A stretch of DNA of 12,356 nucleotides from an uncultured Bacteroidaceae bacterium (GTDB taxonomy: Bacteria > Bacteroidota > Bacteroidia > Bacteroidales > Bacteroidaceae): positions 1 through 12,356 of the forward strand of contig CAKQRW010000066.1 in the NCBI GenBank assembly GCA_934271655.1. The letters run 5' to 3'. The position numbers were made by a program, and so were the translations under genes. The notes below the pieces were generated by a model. The model ran no database searches. It saw only the letters and a list, made by a program, of their open reading frames with translations, and was not told where the DNA came from. Shown here piece by piece: positions 1-6,747 of this stretch (within the stretch, counting starts at the first letter, position 1; each line of letters begins with the position of its first letter).

Positions 1-190
1 CTTGGCGGATTGACGTGAGGTAGCGCATGCCTAGCCCTGCAATGGCAAGAGTCCTGATTATTCAGCAGTCGCCAACCGGGAAGATCCGCTGACCGATTCT
101 TTTGTCTCTTCATGTTGTGTCACCAAGTGGCCGCTTCGCTTGCCTTGGGCTATGGAGTCTATTGAGCTCCTGCTCATGAAGCCCGATAAT
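1..190 (+). other. Unexplained region, possible 3' end of an RNA or transcript
   Basis: All forward frames are closed by early stops. The longest short frames seen by hand are 21 codons on the plus strand and a 39-codon minus frame (58-177) with no recognisable product. The stretch leads directly into a strong hairpin with a T-tail on the plus strand, so a plus-strand transcript that starts left of the window may end here. Bases 2-7 (ttggcg) can pair with 71-76 (cgccaa), and 'aagcccg' occurs both at 179-185 and as the terminator's left arm. I found no hallmark of tmRNA, RNase P RNA, SRP RNA or a known riboswitch. It may simply be intergenic DNA. Confidence 0.25.
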
Positions 191-193
191 AGA

Positions 194-225
194 AGAAGCC
201 CGGCTGCGCGGGCAGTCGGGCTTTT
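194..225 (+). terminator. Rho-independent terminator, possibly bidirectional
   Basis: A near-perfect stem pairs 196-207 with 212-223 (12 bp, one G.T pair, GCGG loop), extendable by two pairs to 194/225. It is followed on the plus strand by TTTT. It lies about 35 bp beyond the stop codon of the minus-strand isomerase gene, so it may end that transcript as well as one entering from the left. The T-tail favours the plus strand. Confidence 0.75.
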
Positions 226-257
226 CCTAAATCTATTCTATTCTGTTTTTGAAGTTA

Positions 258-1739
258 TTACTTGATAAATGGATTCTCTGTTGGATAAGGCAGGCTCTTT
301 GGCTGGTTGTAGGCAATATCCTGGATGCCAAGATACTTGAACACCTCGAAGAGAGTCTTGCCTACATGCTCGAATGCTACAGCTCCATGGTGTGGGTAGC
401 CCTTCTGCACGAGCACATGGCGATAGAAGCGTCCCATCTCTGGAATAGCGAAGATGCCTATGCCGCCGAATGAGCGTGTTGGCACGTCAAGCACCTCGCC
501 TTCTGCGATGTAGCTGCGGAGGTTGCCCTGAGAGTCGCACTGCAGACGATAGAATGTGATGTTGCTTGCAGCAATGTCGCCCTCCAGTGTGCCGCGTGTG
601 AAGTCTGGCTTGCCACCGTTCTCCAGCAGACGGTTCTGGATGAGCTGATACTTGATCTGGCGGTTGGCGCACATCTTGCACTGTGGAGTGTTGCCGCAGT
701 GGAAGCCCATGAAGGTGTCTGTGAGCTTGTAGTCATACTTGCCCTTGATGTCTTCGTCGTAGATATACTGTGGCACAGAGTTGTTGATGTCAAGGAGAGT
801 GACTGTGTCGTCGCTTGCGCACATGCCGATATACTCAGAGAGAGCGCCATAGATGTCCACCTCGCAGGCCACAGGAATGCCCTTGCTCACCAGACGGCTG
901 TTCACGTAGCATGGCTCGAAACCAAACTGGCTTGGGAAGGCTGGCCAGCACTTGTCGGCAAATGCCACATACTGGCGCGAGCCCTTGTGCTCCTCTGCCC
1001 AGTCGAGAAGAGTGAGCTCAAACTGTGCCATGCGCTTGCTGAGGTCTGGATAGTACTTGCCTTCACCCATCTCCTCTGCCATCTCCTTGCATACAGCGTC
1101 GATGCGTGGGTCGTTGGCGTGCTTCTTGTATGCTACGAGAAGGTCGAGCTCTGAGTTCTCCTCAATCTCCACGCCAAGCTCATAGAGACCCTTGATAGGT
1201 GCGTTGCAGGCAAAGAAGTCCTGTGGACGTGGTCCGAATGTGATGATCTTGAGCCCCTTCAGTCCGAGGATGACACGAGCTACAGGAACAAAGTCTGCCA
1301 TCATCTTGGCTACCTCCTCTGCTGTGCCCACTGGATATTCTGGGATATAACCCTTCAGGTGGCGCATGCCGAGGTTGTATGAGCAGTTGAGCATGCCGCA
1401 GTAAGCGTCACCGCGGCCGTTTATCATGTCGCCATCTCCTTCAGCGGCTGCAACAAACATGCATGGGCCGTCAAAGTTCTTGGCGATGAGTGTTTCTGGA
1501 GTCTCTGGGCCGAAATTGCCGAGGAACACAACAAGAGCGTTGCATCCTGCTTCCTTAACCTCTGCCACAGCCTTGAGCATGTCCTGCTCGTTCTCCACTG
1601 TTGTCTGGCAGTTGAAGACATCTCCCTTGTATGCCTTTACTATATTTTCACGGCGCTGTGTAGAAAGCGCGATAGGGAAACAGTCACGGCTAACGGCGAT
1701 GATGCCCAGCTTGACTTGAGGAATGTTGTTACTTTGCAT
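258..1739 (-). CDS. L-fucose/L-arabinose isomerase family protein
   Basis: A 493-aa cytoplasmic protein of the FucI/AraA-like sugar isomerase superfamily, whose members interconvert aldoses and ketoses with a divalent metal. Visible landmarks are an N-terminal Rossmann-like half ending in an FGPRPQDF segment (168-175), a CEVDIYGAL motif (292-300) with E293, LLDINN (315-320) with D317, GFHCGNT (345-351) with H347, and YPHHGAVAFEHVGKT near 448-462. E293, D317 and H450/H451 sit where the family's metal ligands are expected; this assignment is inferred. At 493 aa it matches the short family form rather than the roughly 590-aa E. coli FucI. A cysteine group (C348, C354, C357) follows the GFHCGN motif. 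It stands alone, without a kinase, aldolase or transporter for a pentose or deoxyhexose, so the substrate cannot be named. No full consensus promoter was found upstream; a TATATTG/TTTG pair near 1797-1825 is only a weak candidate. The start is the only Met before the conserved N-terminus. Confidence 0.85.
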   Translation of the reverse strand: MQSNNIPQVKLGIIAVSRDCFPIALSTQRRENIVKAYKGDVFNCQTTVENEQDMLKAVAEVKEAGCNALVVFLGNFGPETPETLIAKNFDGPCMFVAAAEGDGDMINGRGDAYCGMLNCSYNLGMRHLKGYIPEYPVGTAEEVAKMMADFVPVARVILGLKGLKIITFGPRPQDFFACNAPIKGLYELGVEIEENSELDLLVAYKKHANDPRIDAVCKEMAEEMGEGKYYPDLSKRMAQFELTLLDWAEEHKGSRQYVAFADKCWPAFPSQFGFEPCYVNSRLVSKGIPVACEVDIYGALSEYIGMCASDDTVTLLDINNSVPQYIYDEDIKGKYDYKLTDTFMGFHCGNTPQCKMCANRQIKYQLIQNRLLENGGKPDFTRGTLEGDIAASNITFYRLQCDSQGNLRSYIAEGEVLDVPTRSFGGIGIFAIPEMGRFYRHVLVQKGYPHHGAVAFEHVGKTLFEVFKYLGIQDIAYNQPKSLPYPTENPFIK

Positions 1740-1925
1740 TGTTAGATTGTATTATATAGATGTTTTTTGATTTTAAGTTGCAAGTATAAAGTTTCAATAT
1801 ACCCAATAGTAGGTATTGCAAATGTCGTCATTTATTCTGAAACAGGCAAGCACTTATGGAAAAGATTTGAGTTTCGTCGTCTTTTTTTTTTCTTTGTTTG
1901 AGAAATGTCAATTTTGGCGCAAAAA
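1740..1925. other. Intergenic leader of the isomerase gene, with T10 tract
   Basis: AT-rich DNA between the isomerase start and the permease terminator. It contains an uninterrupted run of ten T at 1882-1891 (A10 on the coding strand of the isomerase). No gene or clear consensus promoter is visible, although the isomerase promoter must lie here if the gene is transcribed on its own. Confidence 0.5.
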
Positions 1926-1970
1926 AAGCTGCGAGTACTGCTGGTCGGTCCAGTCCAGTACTCGCAGCTT
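1926..1970 (-). terminator. Rho-independent terminator of the purine permease gene
   Basis: A perfect 15-bp stem (1926-1940 with 1956-1970, core aagctgcgagtact) is capped by a further 4-bp stem (1941-1944 with 1950-1953). On the minus strand it runs into seven T (complement of A 1921-1927). It sits about 80 nt beyond the permease stop codon and separates that gene from the isomerase. Confidence 0.92.
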
Positions 1971-2050
1971 GTCTCATGTGAGTGAGAGCATGCCTCTGCT
2001 GCTGTGTGCCCATAGCCGTGCTCCTCACTGTTGGGTCCTTTGTCGTCTGC

Positions 2051-3364
2051 TTAGTCGAATATCATGTCAGAGGCAAAGTTGAACAGAAGGAATGCGGCAA
2101 GGATGTAGAGTGTCACGTTCAGATCCTTGTGCTTGCCTGTGAGCAGCTTCACCAGCACATAGCTGAGAATGCCGAGGCAGATGCCGTCTGCGATAGAGTA
2201 GGTGAGTGGCATCATGATGAGCGTGACGAATGCAGGGAAAGCTTCTGATATGTCGCCAAAGTCCACCTTCTTGAATGCGCTTGCCATCAGCACGCCCACT
2301 GTCACGAGCGCGCCGCTGGTGGCTGCGCCTGGGATGAGCATGAACACCGGAGCCACAAATATGGAGAGGAGGAACAGCATGCCGACAAAGAATGCTGTCA
2401 GGCCCGAACGTCCGCCCTCTGCTATGCCTGAGGCGCTTTCCACATATGTGCTTATGGTGGAGCAGCCCAGCACCGAACCTATTGTGGTGCCTATGGCATC
2501 ACTTGTCATGGCTTCTTTGATGTGCGGTATAGGGCCATTGTCCTTGATGATGCCTATCTTGTCGGCCAATCCCAGCAGCGTGCCGAGTGTGTCGAAGATG
2601 TTCACAAGCAGAAGTGACATCACAGCCATGATTATTTTTGGACTCAACAGGTCGTTGAAGTCAAACTTGCAGAAGATTGGCTCTATGCTGTTTGGCGCTG
2701 ACACTGGCAGCCATCCATCTGGTATCTGTGTCACACCCATTGGGATGCCTATGAGTGTAGATATGATGATGGCGTAGAAGAGCGCGCCTTTCACTCCCTT
2801 TGCCATCAGCACAGCGCTCAGCAAGATGGAGATGAGGCCAAGCACGCATACGGGAGTGAAGTCGCCAAGCGCCACAAACGTGGCGTCGTTGCCTACGATG
2901 ACATTGGCATTCTTCAGTCCGATGAATGCTATGAACATGCCTATGCCGGCTGATATGGCATGCCGGAGGTTGGCCGGGATGCAGTCAAGTATCTTGTCTC
3001 GTATGTTTAGGAATGTGATGAGGATAAAGATAACACCTTCGATGAGAAGCACGGCCAGAGCCTGCTGCCACGACAGGCCCATGCCCTGGCACAGCGTGAA
3101 GGCAAAGAAGGCGTTAAGGCCCATGCTGGGCGCTTGCGCAAATGGCATCTTGGCCATGAATGCCAGAAGCAGGGTGGCTATAGCCGAGGCTATAGCTGTG
3201 CTGGTGAAGAGTGCGCCTTTGTCCATTCCTGTAGTGGAGAGGATTGAGGGATTGACTGCCAGGATGTAGCACAGAGTCAGAAAGGTGGTCAGTCCTGCCA
3301 GCAACTCTGTTTTCACAGTGGTCTGTTTGGGATCAAAGCCCAATAGTGTCTTTAGTTTGTCCAT
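2051..3364 (-). CDS. NCS2 family purine permease (AzgA/PbuG-like)
   Basis: An inner-membrane nucleobase:cation symporter of the NCS2 family, AzgA-like branch (COG2252). Members take up adenine, guanine or hypoxanthine; the exact substrate is not evident here. The 437-aa protein has many hydrophobic helices and the branch hallmarks QAPSMGLNAFFAFT (77-90), the IPANLRHAISAGIGMFIAFIGLKNA stretch (about 129-153), and NIFDTLGTLLG further on. I place the start at 3364, giving MDKLKTLLGFDP, which is the normal family N-terminus. The 19-codon upstream extension in the same frame is encoded by the CTATAG repeats (YRGYRSYS) and is almost certainly not translated. The gene has its own terminator (1926-1970) and a repeat-rich upstream region. 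No purine riboswitch was seen. Purine uptake fits near purB, but the two are not in one operon. Confidence 0.92.
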   Translation of the reverse strand: MDKLKTLLGFDPKQTTVKTELLAGLTTFLTLCYILAVNPSILSTTGMDKGALFTSTAIASAIATLLLAFMAKMPFAQAPSMGLNAFFAFTLCQGMGLSWQQALAVLLIEGVIFILITFLNIRDKILDCIPANLRHAISAGIGMFIAFIGLKNANVIVGNDATFVALGDFTPVCVLGLISILLSAVLMAKGVKGALFYAIIISTLIGIPMGVTQIPDGWLPVSAPNSIEPIFCKFDFNDLLSPKIIMAVMSLLLVNIFDTLGTLLGLADKIGIIKDNGPIPHIKEAMTSDAIGTTIGSVLGCSTISTYVESASGIAEGGRSGLTAFFVGMLFLLSIFVAPVFMLIPGAATSGALVTVGVLMASAFKKVDFGDISEAFPAFVTLIMMPLTYSIADGICLGILSYVLVKLLTGKHKDLNVTLYILAAFLLFNFASDMIFD

Positions 3365-3386
3365 AATGTTTTTCTTTTTGTTTGGG

Positions 3387-3537
3387 CTATAGCTTCTATA
3401 GCCTCTATAGTCCTGTCGCAAGAGTCTTCACCTTGCCGTCCTCTATAGCTTCTATAGTTTCTATAGCCTGGGAGAATACTACAAGGGCACTAAGGTCTTC
3501 ACCTTGCCGTCCTCTATAGCTTCTATAGTCTCTATGA
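3387..3537. repeat. Three clusters of a 9-nt CTATAG unit, with a 35-nt direct repeat
   Basis: The hexamer CTATAG recurs with a strict 9-nt period. Cluster 1 is at 3387, 3396 and 3405; cluster 2 at 3443, 3452 and 3461; cluster 3 at 3514 and 3523, with a degenerate CTATGA at 3532. The second and third clusters lie at the end of a perfect 35-nt direct repeat (3424-3458 and 3495-3529, offset 71) that begins gtcttcaccttgccg. The hexamer is self-complementary, so each unit is a small palindrome. The array lies immediately upstream of the permease start, in its probable 5' untranslated or promoter region. Confidence 0.9.
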
Positions 3538-3629
3538 TTTAGTGGTAAATACACACCCCAAGGCTACTATAAGTAATTGCAATAGTCTTGCCACTCTATA
3601 ATTTAGTGGTAAATACACATCCCCAAGGC
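3537..3629. repeat. Direct repeat overlapping the left arm of the asnS terminator
   Basis: The 19-mer atttagtggtaaatacaca is present at 3537-3555 and 3601-3619. Each copy is followed by ccccaaggc (3557-3565 and 3621-3629), the second after one extra T. The second copy forms the left arm of the terminator hairpin at 3615-3665. The first is therefore a spare copy of that arm and could in principle pair with 3651-3659. Confidence 0.85.
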
Positions 3630-3665
3630 ACTGCTCTCTCATAGAGCGGCGCCTTGGGGATGTGT
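3615..3665 (-). terminator. Probable terminator of asnS
   Basis: Arms 3615-3629 (acacatccccaaggc) and 3651-3665 are perfectly complementary over 15 bp. The 21-nt loop holds an inner 5-bp stem (3633-3637 with 3643-3647). It starts about 32 nt past the asnS stop codon on the minus strand. The following tract is only ATTTACC, so the U-tail is weak; the stem itself is very strong. Confidence 0.7.
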
Positions 3666-3696
3666 TATTATAGAAAAGTGTGTGTCATATCATTTT

Positions 3697-5118
3697 TTAG
3701 AATTCCGCAGTCTTTGGCGTGCGTGGGAAAGGAATCACGTCACGGATGTTCTGCATGCCGGTCACAAAGAGGATGAGTCGCTCAAAGCCAAGGCCGAAGC
3801 CGCCGTGAGGGCATGAGCCGAACTTGCGTGTGTCGAGATACCACCACATGTCCTTCATAGGAATGTTGCGCTCATTGATCTCGTTCATAAGCTTGCCATA
3901 GTCTTCCTCACGCACCGAGCCGCCGATGATCTCGCCTATCTGTGGGAAGAGCACATCTGTGCCCTGCACAGTCTCTTCCATCTCCTTGCCGTCAAGCACA
4001 GGCTTCTGCTCGTCTATCTTCATGTAGAATGCCTTTATCTTCTTAGGATAGTTGGTCATGATGACAGGACGCTTGAAGTGCTCCTCCACGAGGAAGCGCT
4101 CGTGCTCAGAAGCGAGGTCGTCGCCCCAGTTGCATGGAAACTCAAACTTCTTGCCGTCCTTGATGGCCTGTTGCAGTATCTTGATGCCCTCTGTGTAAGG
4201 CAGACGCACGAACTCGCTCTTCAGTACGCCTTCCAGACGCTCTATCAGACCCTTGTCTATCATCTTGTTGAGAAACTCCAGGTCGTCCTTGCAGTTGTCC
4301 AGAGCCCACTTCACACAATACTTGATGAAGTCTTCCTCCAGAGTCATCAGGTCGTCGAGGTCAATGAATGCCACCTCTGGCTCTACCATCCAGAACTCAG
4401 CCAGATGGCGCGGTGTGTTTGAGTTCTCCGCACGGAATGTTGGACCGAAAGTATATATCTGTCCAAGGGCAGTGGCACCAAGTTCACCCTCCAGCTGGCC
4501 CGACACCGTCAGCGATGTCTGCTTGCCAAAGAAGTCGTCGTCATATATGATTGAGCCGTTCTCGTCCTTCTTCAGGTCGTAGAGGTTCTTTGTTGTCACC
4601 TGGAACATCTGTCCTGCTCCCTCGCAGTCTGAGGCTGTGATGATAGGAGTGTTGAAATAGAAATATCCGTGCTGGTGGAAGTATGTGTGGATGGCCATGG
4701 CCATGTTGTGCCTGATGCGCATCACTGCGCCAAACGTGTTGGTGCGCAGACGCATGTGGGCATGCTGGCGCATGTACTCAAACGACTGTCCCTTCTTCTG
4801 CATTGGATAGTCGGCTGGACAGTCACCAAACACCTTGATGCTCTCAGCCTGCACCTCTACGCTCTGTCCTGCGCCGATAGACTCCACCATCTTGCCTGTC
4901 ACGCCGATGCATGCGCCAGTGGTTATGAGCTTCATTGTTTCGGGGTCGAACTTCTCCACATCGGCAACAATCTGCACGTTCTTGATAGTCGAGCCGTCAT
5001 TGAGGGCGATGAAGTTTACAGCCTTGCTGCCGCGCTTTGTGCGCACCCATCCCATCACTGTGACCTCTGCGCCAAAATCCTTGCGTTCCAGCAGGTCTGC
5101 TATTTTCGTTCTTTTCAT
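3697..5118 (-). CDS. asnS: Asparagine--tRNA ligase
   Basis: A cytoplasmic class IIb aminoacyl-tRNA synthetase that charges tRNA-Asn with asparagine using ATP. The 473-aa length is close to E. coli AsnS (466). The N-terminal OB-fold anticodon-binding domain covers roughly 1-105, with VTVMGWVRTKRGSKAVNFIALNDGS (19-43). The catalytic domain shows motif 2 as FRAENSNTPRHLAEF (228-242) and motif 3 as GFGLGFERL (440-448), and the TPIITASDCEGAG segment (157-169) is typical of AsnS. The NTPRHLAEFWMVEPE stretch fits AsnS. It is third in the purB, pseudouridine synthase, asnS run, 84 bp behind the synthase gene, and is followed by a strong hairpin. The start gives the usual MKRTKI-type N-terminus. Confidence 0.97.
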   Translation of the reverse strand: MKRTKIADLLERKDFGAEVTVMGWVRTKRGSKAVNFIALNDGSTIKNVQIVADVEKFDPETMKLITTGACIGVTGKMVESIGAGQSVEVQAESIKVFGDCPADYPMQKKGQSFEYMRQHAHMRLRTNTFGAVMRIRHNMAMAIHTYFHQHGYFYFNTPIITASDCEGAGQMFQVTTKNLYDLKKDENGSIIYDDDFFGKQTSLTVSGQLEGELGATALGQIYTFGPTFRAENSNTPRHLAEFWMVEPEVAFIDLDDLMTLEEDFIKYCVKWALDNCKDDLEFLNKMIDKGLIERLEGVLKSEFVRLPYTEGIKILQQAIKDGKKFEFPCNWGDDLASEHERFLVEEHFKRPVIMTNYPKKIKAFYMKIDEQKPVLDGKEMEETVQGTDVLFPQIGEIIGGSVREEDYGKLMNEINERNIPMKDMWWYLDTRKFGSCPHGGFGLGFERLILFVTGMQNIRDVIPFPRTPKTAEF

Positions 5119-5143
5119 TGTGTTTGCAGTGTGTTAATATTAA

Positions 5144-5170
5144 ATGGTGGAACATGTTCCGCTCCACCAT
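5144..5170 (-). terminator. Hairpin between the pseudouridine synthase gene and asnS
   Basis: An 8-bp stem (5144-5151, atggtgga, with 5163-5170) is followed on the minus strand by TTTAATATT. It overlaps a perfect 12-nt palindrome, ggaacatgttcc (5149-5160). It could act as a weak or partial terminator after the synthase gene, or as a protein site or leader element for asnS. The U-tail is imperfect. Confidence 0.45.
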
Positions 5171-5202
5171 CATGTGTTGTCTTAATAAAGTCTGTCCATT
5201 CG

Positions 5203-6639
5203 TTATTCGTAGCTGCCCATATGGAGCATAGCCACCTCCTGCTCTGTGAGGAAACGCCAGTCGCCGCGCTTGATGCCCTTCTTTGTCAGGCCTGCAAACA
5301 TCACGCGGTCAAGCTTGCACACCTTGTAGCCCAGGCTCTCGAAGATGCGGCGCACGATGCGGTTCTTGCCAGAGTGAATCTCTATGCCCACCTGCTTGCG
5401 GTCTGTCTCTGATGCGTAGCTGATGGCATCTGCCTTGATGTCGCCATCTTCCAGAGTGATGCCCTCTGCTATCTGCTTCATGTCTGCCGCAGTGCAGTTC
5501 TTGTCAAGAAAGACGTGGTATATCTTCTTCTTCAGGAACTTAGGATGTGTCAGCTTTGAGGCCAGGTCACCATCGTTGGTGAGGAGAAGCACACCTGTGG
5601 TGTTGCGGTCCAGACGGCCTACTGGGTATATGCGTTCGCGGCAGCAGTTCTTCACCAGTTCCATCACTGTCTTGCGCTGCTGTGGGTCGTCAGATGTTGT
5701 CACATAGTCCTTTGGCTTGTTGAGGATGACATACACCTTCTTCTCTATGCTTACAAGCTGGTCGTGGAAATGCACCTGGTCTGTTCTCTGCACCTTGGTG
5801 CCAAGTTCTGTGACTACCTGTCCATTGACAGACACCACTCCTGCCTGGATATACTGGTCTGCCTCACGGCGTGAGCACACACCGGCATTGGCCAGGAACT
5901 TGTTGAGGCGGATTGGAGCGTTGGGATCCTCAAGATACTCCTTGTACTCAATCTGCTTCTTCATGCTGTACTTGGCGTTAGGGTTGTAGTCTGCTGTACG
6001 CTGGCGGTTGTTGTATCCGCCGCGGTTGTTGTTGTATCCGCCACGGTTGTTGTTGTATCCGCCGCGGTTGTTGTTGTATCCGCCACGGTTGCTGTTGTAT
6101 CCACCCTGACGCTGCTGGTATCCACCCTGGCGCTGCTGGTATCCGCCTTGGCGCTGCTGGTATCCTCCCTGGCGTGGCTGATAGCCTCCCTGGCCTGTTG
6201 CTCCTTCTTCACCAGAGTTGTTGGTGTTGTTGTAACTGCGGTTGTTGTTGTATCCGCCGCGGTTGTTGTTGTATCCTCCACGGTTGTTGTTGTATCCGCC
6301 GCGGTTGTTATAGCCGCCATTATTGTAGCCACCATTGTTGTAGCCGCCTTGGCGCTGCTGGTAGCCTCCCTGGCGTGGCTGGTAACCACCCTGGCGTGTG
6401 CTTCCCTCATCGTCAGCCGATGAAGAGTAAGCGCCTCCAAATCCGCTTGGGCGGAAACCACGCTCATTTTGTGAGCCGTTCGAACTGTATGCTGCGCGCT
6501 CGCCTCTGTTGAAGCGTGGGCGCTGAGGGCGGTTTCCATCACGGTTGTAAGATGGACGATAACCCTCGCGGCTTGTTCCATTCTCGTTCTTGTCGCTTGT
6601 TGCAGGAGCCTTGTCCTGCCATTCGTCAAATTCAGACAT
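5203..6639 (-). CDS. RluB/RsuA-family pseudouridine synthase with long RGG-type repeat tail
   Basis: A 478-aa RNA-modifying enzyme that isomerises uridine to pseudouridine, probably in rRNA. The C-terminal half is a normal enzyme. It has an S4 RNA-binding domain (243-290, starting IRLNKFLANAGVCSRREAD) and then the RsuA/RluB/E/F catalytic domain, with GRLDRNTTGVLLLTNDGD (341-358) carrying the catalytic Asp344. The N-terminal 240 residues are unusual: a polar, disordered-looking region with two blocks of heptads, QQRQGGY and NNRGGYN (about 83-135 and 150-212). These resemble the RGG/RGY tails of RNA-binding proteins and suggest extra RNA contact or condensation; that function is inferred. Such tails occur on this enzyme in other Bacteroidota, but I cannot compare lengths here. 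The gene lies between purB (108-bp gap) and asnS (84-bp gap), likely in one operon. Whether the target is 23S (RluB-like) or 16S (RsuA-like) rRNA cannot be decided. Confidence 0.93.
   Translation of the reverse strand: MSEFDEWQDKAPATSDKNENGTSREGYRPSYNRDGNRPQRPRFNRGERAAYSSNGSQNERGFRPSGFGGAYSSSADDEGSTRQGGYQPRQGGYQQRQGGYNNGGYNNGGYNNRGGYNNNRGGYNNNRGGYNNNRSYNNTNNSGEEGATGQGGYQPRQGGYQQRQGGYQQRQGGYQQRQGGYNSNRGGYNNNRGGYNNNRGGYNNNRGGYNNRQRTADYNPNAKYSMKKQIEYKEYLEDPNAPIRLNKFLANAGVCSRREADQYIQAGVVSVNGQVVTELGTKVQRTDQVHFHDQLVSIEKKVYVILNKPKDYVTTSDDPQQRKTVMELVKNCCRERIYPVGRLDRNTTGVLLLTNDGDLASKLTHPKFLKKKIYHVFLDKNCTAADMKQIAEGITLEDGDIKADAISYASETDRKQVGIEIHSGKNRIVRRIFESLGYKVCKLDRVMFAGLTKKGIKRGDWRFLTEQEVAMLHMGSYE
6004..6393 (-). 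repeat. In-frame 21-bp tandem repeats encoding heptads
   Basis: Two blocks of 21-nt units lie inside the pseudouridine synthase gene, 6235-6393 and 6004-6192. Each block first encodes RQGGYQQ-type units and then NRGGYNN-type units. The unit length is a multiple of three, so gain or loss of copies keeps the frame. The similar two-part layout suggests a larger internal duplication. The low-complexity composition also keeps another frame open as a Thr/Ala/Asp-rich shadow. Confidence 0.92.
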
Positions 6640-6747
6640 AATTTCTAAAGGTTGTTGCTAAAAATAAACTGTTGTTCTTATCTGTATTTAAGTGGGTGTT
6701 CACACTAGATGCCGTCATGCTGGTGCTTCCTGACACTTCAGCTCTGC

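Noticed and set aside
58..177. 39-codon minus-strand frame at the left edge
   Set aside because: It is short, polar, without a family match or start signal, and in a stretch with other stop-rich frames.
1..225. Cobalamin riboswitch, tmRNA, RNase P RNA or SRP RNA
   Set aside because: None of the conserved core words of these RNAs is present on either strand.
3365..3421. 19-codon N-terminal extension of the purine permease
   Set aside because: It is encoded by the CTATAG repeats and has no match to the family N-terminus; MDKLKTLLGFDP at 3364 is the normal start.
3387..3537. CRISPR array
   Set aside because: The units are 9 nt with 3-nt variable parts and no spacers of normal length, and there are no cas genes.
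4669..5412. 247-codon plus-strand frame opposite asnS and the pseudouridine synthase gene
   Set aside because: It crosses two confidently assigned genes and the gap between them, and its Cys/His/Leu-rich sequence is typical of antisense frames.
5961..6629. Thr/Ala/Asp-rich 222-codon minus-strand frame inside the pseudouridine synthase gene
   Set aside because: It is a frame shadow of the 21-bp repeats; low-complexity coding sequence keeps the other frames open.
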